Shown: positions 11,401-22,104, counted from the first letter of the stretch. The stretch: 64,000 nucleotides of DNA from Asterias rubens (GCF_902459465.1 NC_047066.1:5120377-5184376), one strand, 5' to 3'. Notes: a model not told the origin generated them from the letters alone. Numbers and translations: made by a program.

Positions 11401-14400
11401 CGGCAGTAACTAGGGAGATTGTTCCAAATCATTGGCCTAGCTACACTTTGTTTGCTGGGGAACATTCAAGCGAGTGATGTCAAGTGTGGACCGGGAAGAA
11501 ATCGGGGAGTCAGTGTACTATCAAAGTAAAGTTGAGTTTATCGAGGAGTAGTCATCGATCTGTGTTTGTGAGAGAATGTTTACCTCCGTGAAGATGTGAG
11601 CACCATGTGCCTTGGCATCAGGAAGGTAGTTCATATTTAAGGTGTTCTTTGCTCCCGTATTACAACCTCCGCAGCAGTTGCCGCAGTTGTTACACGCTGG
11701 TTGCGGGATACCAACGTGGTTCTTCTGACGATCCTCAAAGTTTACGTAAATCGGGGTACTATTGGGCAACCACAGCAAAGTAAAATACATATTGTTTAAT
11801 TACTAAAATGTCTTCAAAGGTGAAATTGATATATTTTGAATTGATGCATTTTCCTCAAGAAAGTACGACTATTACGACTACATTTTTAAAGACACTGGGC
11901 GCTATTGGTAATTGTCAAAGACCAGTCTTCTTCAGACGTTACTTCAGAGTGAGCCGTTTCCCACAATGTTTTATACTATCAACAGCTTCCCATTACTCGT
12001 TACCAAGTAAGGTTATATGCTAATAATTATTACGTGTCCACTGCCTTTAAGTATGGTTATTAACTATTAGCATAAAACCTTTCTTGGTAACGAGTAATTG
12101 GGAGAAATTGATAGTATACAACATTTTGAGAAACGACTCCTTCTGAAGTTATGTAGTTTCTGAGAAAGAAGTAATTTTCCACAAATTTGATTTTGAGACC
12201 TCAGATTTAGAATTTGAGGTCTCGAAATCAAAGGCACACAACTTTGTGTGACAAGGGTGTTTCTTTCTGTGATTGTTATCTCTCAAATTTTCACAGGTTT
12301 GTTATTCTATGCATATGTTGAGATACACCAAGTGAGAAGACAATTACCAATAGTGTCCAATGTCTTTAAAAAGGAGCAATATGAGCAAGATTTGAAAGTA
12401 AATTTTTCATGAACATCTTTTACAAACATTGTGATAATGTTTTACTACATCTTTCATCAATATCTGACCTTGTATGCCGACAGAGGGCGCTCTATTTGGT
12501 GCAAGGCTGTGCATTATAATTGGTGAGAAGTGACGAAAAACTAAACCTGGCGTGCATCTGTATCCTTATCTGGAAGTTCTGTGTGTACATCCACCTGGAG
12601 CTTTGGTCATTCAATAGAAAAGGGCACCCTCCTTAAAGGCAGTGGACACTTTTGGTAATTACTCAGAATAATTATTAGCATAAAACCTTACTTGATAACG
12701 AGTAATGGGGAGTGGTTGATAGTATAAAACATTGTGAGAAACGGCTCCCTGTAAAGTGTTTTAGTTTTCGAGAAACAAAGTAATTTTTTCACGATTTTGA
12801 TTTCGAGACCTCTGATTTAGATTTTGAAGTCCCGAAATCAAGCATCTAAAAGCACACGTACAACTTCGTGTGACAATGGTGTTTTTTTTCTTTCATAGCT
12901 ATCTCACAACAAGTGAGAAGACTGGTCTTTGACAATTACTGATAATGTCCAGTATCTTTAAAATGTGTCTTTTTGGCGCAGTTTTGTCGTCCTACCTCTT
13001 ATAAATCTTATCCAGGGGTAGATCCTCAATATCTGCTAGGTGTATAGCGGCAGTCTTGAAGGCTTTCTGCTTCGGTAGCTCTGGGTAGTGTGACGGGTAC
13101 TCGGTCGGCTTCATCATATCTAGGACAAGCTCTCGATCGACGCCGTTCAGTGTGTCCAAGTCGTCCCGCAGTGCTTTGGGCCATACCTTGGTGGCAGTGA
13201 AAGGATCCGTATTTATACGCTATTCAGTTGAGACACGAAAGGAGGCCTGTGTGGCGGGAGATTCTCTCCCCCGAAGATTGTCACCCAGCACGGCGATGTG
13301 CGTACAAACTTGTTCCGATAGCAATATCGACAAGCGAATCGCTATTTTTAAGGGATTCGTGGCTGAATCAAAATCATGTCTCATATGACTTATTATTGTT
13401 GTTTTGACAAATATATGTTTAGAGAATGTATACTTGCATGTATCTCTTAAAAGACCTTTTACTTGGTTCCCAAACTCACCTTATCTTTAAATATCCTCGG
13501 GTCGCAGTCGAGAGCCACATTTGCATTAATGAGCGACGTCCCGCCTAGGCCACACCCCTTTAGCACTAGAACATCCGGGCTTATGGTGACGTCAAACAGA
13601 TCGGTGGGGTTACCTTCGTTTTCATTGACATAAATAGTTACATTAAGAAATGAATAGCAATCCTTGCAATCATTTCTGTGTAGTTTACCAGTAAATCATC
13701 GGGAGTTGTTGTGCTGTGAGATTAAATTCAAACGCATTGCGGTGGGCTGATAGTTCATAACTGCCATTGGTTATCATTGTAAAAAAAATTCTTTTTAAAA
13801 CAAAAGAGCACAGGTTTCCCTTAAGTTTTGTTTAAAAGCAGTGGACACTATTGGTAATTATTCAAAATAATTACTAGCATAAAACCTTTCTTGGTGACAA
13901 GTAATAGGGAGAGGTTGATGGTATAAAACATTGTGAGAAACGGCTCCCTCTGAAGTGCCATAGTTTCCGGGGAAGAAGTTATTTTCCACGAATTTGATTT
14001 TGAGAACTCAGATTTAGAACTTGAGGTCTCGAAATCAACCATCTAAACGCATTGTCGTGTGACAAGGGTGTTTTTTTCTTTCATTAATATCTCGCAAATT
14101 CAATGACCGATTGAGCTCAAATTTTCACAGGTTTGTTATTTTATGCATATGCTGAGACCCACCAACTGTGAAGGCTAGTCTTTGACAATTACCAATAGTG
14201 TCCACTGCCTTTAACCATTCATATGGAAAGTGTGACACTGACATCACTAGTAAAATAATTTAAACATGATCATCGTATATTAGTTTAAAGGAAAATTGAT
14301 TTATGCAAAAGACTGATCGATTGTTGCTAAAGACCGATCAATCGATGCAAAAGATCAATCAACGCAAAAGATCGATCAGTCGATGCAAAAGATCGATCAA

Positions 14401-14864
14401 TCGATGCAAAAGATCGACCAATTGATGTTAAAGGTCGATGTATCAATGCAAAAGGCCAATCAATCCATTCAAAAGGTCGATCAGTCGATGCAGAAGATCG
14501 ATCAATGCAAAAAACCAATCGGTGGGTTGATCGGATTATTTGCTTTTTCGGCGTTCCATAAGAGATGGTAGAAATTACGCTTGCCAATATTCGTTCTCTT
14601 TTTACCTTGCATGTATTTCTCTCCATGTTGGGTCAGCTGCAATTCCTTCAGCCCCGCCAGTCCGGTCTCGGGAAAATCGCCCGGCCTCCATTCTTTGCCT
14701 CTCTCCAGAAGGCAAACACTCTTCCCTGCGCGTGCGCAGCGGCTTGCTGCTATCGAGCCGCCATAACCGGAACCGACGATAATGACGTCATACGACAACT
14801 GGATGTCAGTCAGGGGCGAGGATAGATGGTAATTTTTGTAGCTGGGCTGGAACTTTAATAACAA
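8492..14864 (-). CDS. GMC family (cholesterol-oxidase-like) FAD oxidoreductase, eight exons
   Basis: Exons from 5' to 3' are 14579-14864, 13480-13613, 12996-13186, 11584-11758, 10731-11030, 9678-10047, 9044-9213 and 8492-8680. All have GT/AG borders and matching phases and join to 604 residues, near the usual size of cholesterol oxidases. The FAD-binding glycine motif [20 protein letters not shown] is at residues 30-49, followed by [15 protein letters not shown] (114-128). A cysteine cluster [19 protein letters not shown] spans 226-244. The catalytic-type motif HPLGGCGMG is at 521-529 and [21 protein letters not shown] at 554-574, matching the active His and Asn of the family. It should oxidise an alcohol, perhaps a sterol, with FAD; substrate is not shown. 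The first exon is uncertain: a good acceptor at 14798 would start it at LSYDVIIVG, joined to a small exon at 15626-15649 (MQQKPSGE) in phase. Introns hold several MITEs. Confidence 0.85.
8828..8965 (+). repeat. interspersed repeat, also at 55.5 kb
   Basis: The block contains TTTCTTAAAAACTACAGCA, TCTCAGCAAGTAATATTTAA, GGAAGCTTTCTATCATCATC and GTAAATCTGTGGACATCGTG. A clear second copy is at 55523-55655 in the same orientation. It lies in the last-but-one intron region of the GMC gene. Confidence 0.7.
10130..10215 (-). repeat. partial copy of the CCAAT-box repeat
   Basis: GTGTAGTGACGTAAGCTTT is followed by TGTGTTTTGATTGGTCCGAG and a GAAGCTGCAC block, as in the copies at 8.3 and 29.6 kb. The partner arm is missing. 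Confidence 0.5.
10364..10456. mobile_element. GGGTGCGTTCG palindromic MITE, internally deleted
   Basis: The copy has GGGTGCGTTCGTTTA at the left and TAAACGAACGCACCC at the right, with ACGTTCGTCCTGGAAAG between. It lacks most of the left arm present in the two 151-bp copies (56978-57128 and 62377-62527). It lies in a GMC gene intron. Confidence 0.85.
11886..12050 (-). mobile_element. MITE with internal deletion
   Basis: TTAA-flanked ends are present (TTAAAGACACTGGGCGCTAT and GTGTCCACTGCCTTTAA) but the central hairpin region is missing. It sits in an intron of the GMC gene. Confidence 0.85.
12056..12369 (+). mobile_element. MITE lacking its left tip
   Basis: The copy begins at ATTAGCATAAAACC, contains the GAGACCTCA...TGAGGTCTC internal hairpin and ends CAATAGTGTCCAATGTCTTTAA. 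It lies directly beside the previous copy in the opposite orientation. Confidence 0.85.
12633..12961 (+). mobile_element. MITE, GGACACTATTGG family
   Basis: Starts TTAAAGGCAGTGGACACTTT, ends TGTCCAGTATCTTTAA. It is inside an intron of the GMC gene. Confidence 0.9.
13832..14214 (+). mobile_element. MITE, near full length
   Basis: Starts TTAAAAGCAGTGGACACTAT and ends AGTGTCCACTGCCTTTAA, with TTAA at both ends and the central GAGGTCTCGAAATCA arm. It lies in the first large intron of the GMC gene. Confidence 0.92.
14300..14522. repeat. 21-bp tandem repeat rich in GATCGATC
   Basis: About ten diverged head-to-tail units of roughly 20-21 bases, consensus near GATCGATCAATCGATGCAAAA. It abuts the first GMC exon on its intron side. 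The period is a multiple of three, which yields a spurious heptad-like frame (MQKIDQS repeated); there is no sign that it is translated. Confidence 0.85.
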
Positions 14865-15189
14865 ATTAAGAAGATGGAGTTTGATTTATCCAATCACGAT
14901 CATAATGTGACATCTTTATCATGGTGTGGTCACCTTGATTTTACTCCATTCCAACTCATTGTAACCAAACTCAGCTGGACAAATATAAAGTCTGGGGCCA
15001 TGCGCAATGAATGTTAGCATTCATTACCGTTATACAGCGAACATGACCAATATTGTGACAGCGCGATAAAGGTCTAATAGAAATTGTCAAACTAGCTCCC
15101 TTCGCCTCGGGAACTATAGTTACTTCCACTACCTATGGGAGGTAATAATTGTCGACTATTCGGCATCAAACCATGTCATGTATACTCTA

Positions 15190-15569
15190 TTAAAGACTAG
15201 ACACTATTGGTAGTTACTCAAAACAATTATTATCATAAAACCTTGATTTCGAGTAATGGGGAGAGGTTGATGGTATAAAACATTGTAAGAAACGGCTCTC
15301 TCTGAAGTGACGTAGTTTTCGAGAAAGAGGTAATTTTCCACGAATTTGATTTTTTGACCTCAGATTTAGAATTTGAGGTCTCGAAATCAAGCATCTGAAA
15401 GCACACAACTTCGTGTGACAAAGGTGTTTTTTCTTCCATTATTATCTCACACTTTCGACGACCGATTGAGTTCAAATTTTCACAGGTTATTTTTTTTATG
15501 CATAGGTTGAGATACACCAACTGTGAAGACTAGTCTTTGACAATTACCAATAGTGTCCGGTGTCTTTAA
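15190..15569 (+). mobile_element. MITE, near full length
   Basis: Starts TTAAAGACTAGACACTATTG, ends TAGTGTCCGGTGTCTTTAA. The internal hairpin (GACCTCA...TGAGGTC) and the CACACAACTTCGTGTG hairpin are intact. Confidence 0.92.
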
Positions 15570-15805
15570 CACCACACTACTCATCAATAATCTTCAGCCG
15601 TGGGAACAGTCAACATGCTGCCCACCTCGCCAGACGGCTTCTGTTGCATTAATTAACATTTAACATTGAAATTGATAAATACTTTACCGATTGAGGTTTC
15701 GAGCTGCTTTGACCCATGACTGGCAACTAGAACTAGTATAACTAGCTATGGTGAAAAAAAGAAAGGAAAAAAGAATAAAAGACACTGCATTCTTTTACAT
15801 TCCAC

Positions 15806-16436
15806 AAGGTTAAATCCATTGGACACTTTCGGTCATCGGAGTCGGGAGAAAATAACGGGAAACCCCAGCCTTGTTTCCGCACGTTTCTCCGTGTCATGAC
15901 ATGTGTTTTAAAGCCATTATACACTTTCGGTAAACAGTATTGTCCAAGGCCCACACTTCGTGTATCACAACTTCTATATAAAATTTGTTACCTGTGAAAG
16001 TTAGGCTCAATTGGTCATCGGAGTCGGGAGAAAATAACGGGAAACCCCAGCCTTGTTTCCGCACGTTTCTCCGTGTCATGACATGTATTTTAAAGCCATT
16101 ATACACTTTCGGTAAACAGTATTGTCCAAGTCCAACACTTCGTGTATCACAACCTATATATAAAACAACAAATCTGTGAAAATTTAGGCTCAATTGGTCA
16201 TCGGAGTCGGGAGAAATAACGGGAAAACCCAGCCTTGTTTCCGCACGTTTTGCCGTGTCGTTTAAAATTAAATCCGTAATTCTCGATATCGAGAATTTAT
16301 ATTGTTTTAATGTTTTCATGGAATAATATTTCAAGAGAAGTCTTTCACCGTTACCTTCTGTAAACCCTGTAAGTTATTTGTAAATCTGTGAACTTTTTTT
16401 CTTTCTGTATACCGAAAGTGTCCAATGGCTTTAAAG
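15806..16436. mobile_element. related MITE with internal 182-bp tandem repeat
   Basis: Ends are TAAATCCATTGGACACTTTC at the left and GAAAGTGTCCAATGGCTTTA at the right. Inside, a unit starting GGTCATCGGAGTCGGGAGAA recurs at 15831, 16013 and 16196, giving a period of 182-183 bases; the third unit is cut short. The ends resemble the main MITE family but read ACTTTCGGT instead of ACTATTGGT. Confidence 0.8.
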
Positions 16437-17100
16437 GGCTAGTATAACATTGTTAACAACAACAAAAGTTAAAGTGAAAATCTCGTCAAACGTATAGATG
16501 TTGGATAAATCAACCTTATAACTGACAGTGTATTTACCTTTTATTAGCTGTTCCGACCTACCGTCGGAACAGGTGTTGTTTTCGTCGAGATTTTTATTAT
16601 TTTTATTATTATTATTCTTTGTTTCCGCCTAAAACCCCATAGCGTTTGTACAGCGTTTTTGTTCAGGCCCCGTCTCCTAAAGTATGAGGATAAAAGAGTT
16701 AAATCATATATCAAATTGAAGCTTAGAACATAAGCTTTACTCTAACAAAAAAGTGTTAAAATTCTTAATTAGTTAACCACGTGGTCTTCATTTGAATTTT
16801 TAATTTGTAAACTTGATGCAGTCACTTTCATGTTATTGTGAAACATTCTCTTTGGTAATACAACACAGTATGTACCTCAATGAGTTGTTGACTTCTTGAG
16901 AGGAGTCTATACTATTTTGTTTCCTACCCGCGTTCTGGACACATTACTCTGTACACGCACAAAGTACGGAGGTTTGGGATTTTCGTTAGAACGTGCGTTA
17001 AATTTGTCCTTGTTTTTCTAACCGCGTTCTGGACCAATTACTCTGTGCATGGATGCTCTGTGCATGGGTTTTCGTTAAAACGAACGTGCGTAATTAGATA

Positions 17101-17139
17101 GGGGTTTTTGACGACATCGACGTCGTCGTCAAAAACCCC
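17101..17139. repeat. perfect 15-bp hairpin
   Basis: Arms GGGGTTTTTGACGAC (17101-17115) and GTCGTCAAAAACCCC (17125-17139) are exact inverse complements with a nine-base loop. The loop reads ATCGACGTC, itself nearly palindromic. Confidence 0.85.
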
Positions 17140-17304
17140 CTTAAGGCATCTAATACTACATTTCAACCCTACTTAATAGTTATAGGCGTTAGCAGTTCAT
17201 ATTTAGTGACAATGGTAGCAAAATCATGAAACGAGAATTATTTCGCCGGATCATAATCCCCTCTGTTGACGCACACATGTAAAAACCCACCATTTTTACA
17301 TCGT

Positions 17305-17378
17305 GCCCTTCTAGCCTAGTGGTCATCAGTCGCGACTACACATCTGAGAATTGCGAGTTCGAATCTCCGTCCGAAATC
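17305..17378 (+). repeat. tRNA-like sequence, probably SINE-derived
   Basis: TAGCCTAGTGGTCATCAGTC resembles an A box and GCGAGTTCGAATCTCCGTCC a B box at tRNA spacing. The acceptor arm does not pair well, so a functional tRNA is unlikely. Confidence 0.4.
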
Positions 17379-18690
17379 AATATTTTTTTATCCCCCAAAA
17401 CTAAAAATATATTTCTTTTTGTAATATTTGAGTTTGATTCTTATCTTTATATCGATAGTGTTGCCTTTTCTTTTTCTCAAATGTTAGCCCAACATAACCT
17501 GTGTGCATGCATGACACGATGATGATGTTTAAAAACACAGTAAGCGAAAAATGGTGGCCATAAGCGCAGAGTTTGGTGGTTAAGAGTTCTGTGAAATCAA
17601 CTTTTACTAGATCAAACATCAAACCACCAACCCCCAAAAAATTTAAAAATCGTAATTAATTAACCACGTGACCTATATTTGCATATTTAATTGTACAAGG
17701 GGACAAAGTTGTTGGAACTTCCTGTTGATGCTGACATCATGAGAACATCAGCATAAGTATTGGAATTGCACTACCACTTGGAGTGTTCAAGGAGTCCAAC
17801 ACGTCAGTCTAGAGTCCAACTCTGATTGTAAAAATCAATTCAGGCATCATCTTCAATTTAATTTTATACAACAAGCAAACTTATACATTTTCTGATTTTA
17901 TTTCAAAGGGTAACATAAATGGCTGTTAGCGAACGGTTTCCAAAAAAAACTACATGGTGTACGTGCACAATACTCTTACTGGCCTCAAGCATTTACCTCT
18001 AGATAATAAATCAAGCATTCAGTTCAAAATTATAAAAGTTTGTTATTGCCACATTATTCAGCGAACCATGAATCATACACAGCTACTATTCACAAGAAAA
18101 TATATGCGTGGAGGGTAACATACAGCACACAATGGAACCGGAGTTTAACAATGACAATACCAAAAGTGCATTTGGGTATTTTGTTTATCTGTTTCATTTA
18201 AATATATAGTTAAGTTTTATTTTACGCTAACTGTTTTTGTGTTTGTTCTTCCTGTAATTTTGAATTGTTTTGCCGCTACATAAGATTACACCCACTAAAT
18301 AGAATTGCTTACATTGCTTTCTTCGTTAGAAAAAAAAGGGGGGGGGTCCGTACTCGTTAAGGTTTGCTTTTTATGGGCCCCTCCATCCCCTACATGTAAT
18401 TTGCATTGATTTTTAGTTTTTGTTTTCTATTATTGTACGATTGCATTTGCTTGTAATAAATTATTTATTACCTTCTGTGTAGACTAAGCAAGTCTCGCGC
18501 GTATTTAAACTTGCGGGACCATTATGTTCCAAACCTTATGGAGTTTTACGTGGGACATTTTTGTCCGTCCATTATTTTAGTTTAATGTAGTTCATGACCA
18601 TGAATATTATAAATATTGTTGGAAATGTAATACTAGTTAACAAAACGTATACAAGTAAAATCATTTCAACAACAAAAAACCTACTTTCGG

Positions 18691-19122
18691 GATGTCGACT
18701 TCCCGAGATAAATTATCACAGGAAGACGACATCCTAATTTTAGGATGTTGACTTCCCGAGATAAATTATCACAGGAAGACGACATCCTAATTTTAGGATG
18801 TTGACTTCCCGAGATAAATTATCACAGCAAGACGACATCCTACTTTTGGGATATCGACATTCCGAGATAAATTATCACAGGAAGACGACATTCTTCTTTT
18901 AGACTGTCGACTTCCCGAGATAAATTATCACAGGAAGATGACAACTGACGTTTAGGATGTCGACATACCGAGATAAATTATCACAGCAAGACGACATCCT
19001 ACTTTTAGGATGTCGACATCCCGAGATAAATTATCACAGGAAGACGACATCCTACTTTTATGATGTCGACATTCCGAGATAAATTATCACAGGAAGACGA
19101 CATTCTTCTTTAATAATGTCGA
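18691..19122. repeat. 53-bp satellite, about eight units, each a palindrome
   Basis: Units start at 18691, 18744, 18797, 18850, 18903, 18956, 19009, 19062 and (partial) 19114, so the period is 53. Each contains GGATGTCGACTTCC and GGAAGACGACATCC, which are inverse complements with one mismatch, around CGAGATAAATTATCACA, whose GATAA and TTATC also pair. Confidence 0.92.
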
Positions 19123-19129
19123 CTGTTTG

Positions 19130-19645
19130 TAGTTATAAGACTCCTTGGGGACAGGAGAAAAACTTGGAAAAACCGTGACCTCAATTTGACCTCTACTTCC
19201 GGGTCAACCGGAAGTGGGACCATATCTCAAGAACTACTCAACCGATTTTCAATTTGTTTTCACTTCAAACTCCTTGACATTAATATTGACTGTGAAAACC
19301 CGTGACCCCATGTTGGCCTCTACGTCCGGGTGAACCGGAAGTGGGACCATACGCCAAGTACTATACAACCGATTTTCAATCCTGTTTGTTCAGTTTTATC
19401 CTCCTAAGGCATTAAAAATAAACTTTGAAAATCCATGACCCCAAGTTGACCTCTACTTCCGGGTCAACCAGAAGTGGCACCATATCTCAAGAACTACACA
19501 ACCGATTTTCTAATTTTTTTCAGTTACAGACTCCTTGGGCGTTAGAGATTAGCCTTAGGTTACCGTGACCCCATGAAGTGGCACCGTAACTCAAGACACT
19601 GTACAGTATTTTTCAAACTTTTTTTCAGTTATAGACTCCTTGGTA
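19130..19645. repeat. ~125-bp tandem repeat, about four units
   Basis: The word ACTCCTTGG recurs with GTGACCCCAAGTTGACCTCT, ACTTCCGGGTCAACCGGAAG and ATCTCAAGAACTACTCAACC between. Inside each unit CTTCCGGG...CCGGAAG forms a short hairpin. The last unit is truncated. It begins right where the 53-bp satellite ends. Confidence 0.8.
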
Positions 19646-20029
19646 ATTTTAACACATAATCAAAGCAAAAGAATACGGAACAGCTTTGTGTTTGTTCACA
19701 AACACCTAGTGTCTAGTTGGTTTTGATATGCTCACTTTAAACTTAAATTTCCTAAGGTTTTGTAGATCGAGTGCACATGACTTCCTTTTTACTCAGAATC
19801 TATGGCATGGATAACAAAAAATACAAGTTTTCGGGGTCAGCATATCACTGATACGGATTTCTGGTCATGTGACCCCGGAAAAACAGGAGTCACGGCTCCT
19901 TCTTTTTTAAAGTGAAGGCGTAACCATGGCTACTAGTGGAATAGTGTATGTCCTTGTCACCTGCTAAATGACGTACATTTGGCATAATCTGTATCACCAT
20001 TTGGGTGTGGAGGGGCACAACCGTGGAAG

Positions 20030-20345
20030 TGTTGTGGCCAAGCGGTTTAAAGCATTGAATTCAGCAGTTTCTGATCAGCAGGAGTGTGGGTTCGAGTCCC
20101 CAGCCGTGACACATTGTGTCATTAAGCAAGACACTTAACCATTGCTTCGTCCTTCGGATGGGACGTAAAGCCGTTGGTCCCATGTGTTGTGTAACACATG
20201 TAAAAGAACCCAGTGCACTTATCGAAAAGAGATGGGGTTCCCCCGGTGTTCCTGGCTGTGGCTGCTGTATGCGCCGTAGCACCTTGTAAACCCTTGTAAG
20301 GTGCTACATAATTGGGTCTCAGAGATCATCTTTCAATAACCTCTT
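20030..20345 (+). mobile_element. tRNA-derived SINE (SURF-like core)
   Basis: A tRNA-Leu-like head has an A box in GTGGCCAAGCGGTTTAAAGC and a B box in GGTTCGAGTCCCCAGCC. The body includes CCTTCGGATGGGACGTAAAG and GTAAAAGAACCCAGTGCACT, a core I recall from sea-urchin and other metazoan SINEs. The element ends with an AAGGTGCTAC-type hairpin. Confidence 0.75.
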
Positions 20346-20454
20346 TTTTTGTATAAATGTATACTAAGCACATTCAGGTTGAATTGTTTGTATAGATACG
20401 TGTGCTATATAACAGTTCGATATTATGATAGTATATAATATTATTGGATAGTGA

Positions 20455-20645
20455 ATAAAATAAAATAAAATAAAATAAAATAAAATAAAATAAAATAAAA
20501 TAAAATAAAATAAAATAAAATAAAATAAAATAAAATAAAATAAAATAAAATAAAATAAAATAAAATAAAATAAAATAAAATAAAATAAAATAAAATAAAA
20601 TAAAATAAAATAAAATAAAATAAAATAAAATAAAATAAAATAAAT
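20455..20645. repeat. TAAAA microsatellite, about 37 units
   Basis: An essentially uninterrupted run of the pentamer TAAAA over roughly 187 bases. The frame across it on the minus strand is a repeat artefact. The array is long and pure, so its length in the assembly may not be exact. Confidence 0.97.
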
Positions 20646-20884
20646 TACTATTATGTTCTACCTCAAAGGCATGTTCAAGTTCGGATATTAACGGGTGACA
20701 GTCTGTATGATAAATTGTTTGACCACACTTGACTGTGTGCTGTCGGTATGCATCGGGGAGTGTTTTTTTTCGGACTGGATGTATGGCAACAATGTATTTA
20801 ATAATTATGTTTCTGACACGATTGGTGTGTCCCCCGAAACCAAAAGAAAATAATTTCAAATCAACAAAATACTGTTAGTTTTGG

Positions 20885-21062
20885 TTTAACCCATATACAT
20901 CAATGTGTGTTAGCACTGTATACTCGGTACTTTCCCCATCTCTGTGAAACAAATCACAGGCATATTACTCGGGTGGGATTCGAACCCACAACCTTTGCAA
21001 TTCTAGAGCAGTGTCTCACCAACTAGACCATCGAGATTACCCGGTAGCTAGAGGCAGTTCGA
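20885..21062 (-). mobile_element. tRNA-derived SINE, second family
   Basis: On the minus strand a tRNA-like head (A box TGGTCTAGTTGGTGAGACAC, B box GGGTTCGAATCCCACC) is followed by GAGTAATATGCCTGTGATTT and a tail matching AGTATACAGTGCTAACACAC. The same head recurs at 61.2 kb, and the tail recurs doubled at 55.8 kb. Confidence 0.75.
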
Positions 21063-21879
21063 ATCTTATATGTTTAGCCCCGATGCAATTTTCCATCTGT
21101 CAAATAGAACTATAATTGTATACACTTACCGTTCGTTTGACAGAACTCGTATCTCTAACTTTCTGCTCGTGTTTCGTATGGATAATTTCCTTCTTTCATT
21201 ACTTCAGTTTAAGTAGTGAACAAGCCTTTCATATACAGCCTGCCGAACGGAAAAATCAAGTAGTGATCAAGGCTCTAGTACTATTATCAACTTCAACACA
21301 GAACGGAAACTCTTTTGATCATTGGTAACTCCCAAATAAATTTACTACAGGTTCAATGATTTTTGTGCAAAGTGTTAACACCATGGAGGTGTGGTTACCT
21401 CCATTGTGTAACCCACTGGAAAGCTTCGGTAGTTCTCACTTTGTTGTTTCCAAAAAATTGCATAAAATAACAAATCTGTGAAAATTTTGACTCGCGAAAC
21501 CTCTGTTAGGGTAGAAACGTCAGGCCATTAACTATTGTTTGCATTTATACATAGGCCCTAGGTCCTTTTGGTTGGTTATACAAAAGCAGTTTGGAACAGC
21601 TAATTCTATTTTTTCAAAATTTTGACTAAATTGGTCATCGAAGTTTCTAGAGAAAACATACATGTGGCACAAAACAAGTTCGTGTGCTTCAGGCCTGAAG
21701 TCTTTTATCGTTTAAAACATGTTAATGTGTACGTACACGATAGGTCTTAGTCTAAACTTATCGAGTACGTAAGTTTAGACTTATCGTGTTGTATATCGTA
21801 CACTATAAGCGAGATGTTGATTAAACAATTCATTCGTGCTCGTAATACGCTTCTATCTAAATTATTTCATGGTCGAGAA

Positions 21880-22104
21880 TAGACTTGTGGACAAGTCGTT
21901 AATGGTCCCACGCGGTGAGATAGTCGATTTGTGGCGGTGCTACGGCGATGATCACTGCTCTCGCGCGAACTGCTGGCTGCCGACTTATATTCCCCATTAA
22001 CACAGTAGGCCTAGTCGTAATAGCAGTAGTATAGCGCGGGAATCGCTGGGAGAGTCGGAACGCTATCACCGCGACAGACATTTAACGACTTGTCCACAAG
22101 TCTA
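21880..22104. mobile_element. short TIR DNA element
   Basis: Perfect 23-base inverted ends: TAGACTTGTGGACAAGTCG plus TTAA at the left, and the exact complement at the right. The 225-bp interior has no coding frame. A degenerate relative is at 2051. The flanks TCGAGAAT and TTCGAGAAC resemble each other and might be part of a target duplication. Confidence 0.85.

Larger units (their letters stand above)
16540..17700. repeat. composite repeat with direct repeats and hairpin
   Basis: The block begins with a hairpin GTTCCGAC...GTCGGAAC and a (TTA)n run. A segment CGTTCTGGAC...ATTACTCTGT recurs near 16932 and 17024, and a segment GTTAACCACGTGGTCTTCAT near 16774 has a diverged partner TTAACCACGTGACCTATATT near 17659. 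It has no coding frame. I do not recognise the family. Confidence 0.5.

Noticed and set aside
14383..14571. Heptad-like MQKIDQS protein, possible coiled coil
   Set aside because: The 21-bp DNA repeat produces it; it lies on the opposite strand within a GMC intron and has no other coding support.
15894..16334. 146-residue frame
   Set aside because: It comes from the 182-bp tandem unit inside a MITE-like element.
18691..19122. CRISPR-like array of regular repeats
   Set aside because: There are no unique spacers; units are contiguous and the host is plainly eukaryotic.
20030..20110. tRNA-Leu gene
   Set aside because: A and B boxes are present but the arms do not fold well and a SINE body follows. 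The same holds for the tRNA-like parts at 17.3, 20.9, 30.6, 31.4, 49.3 and 61.2 kb.
20374..20859. 161-residue frame on the minus strand
   Set aside because: Most of it is the translation of the TAAAA microsatellite (a FILFY repeat).
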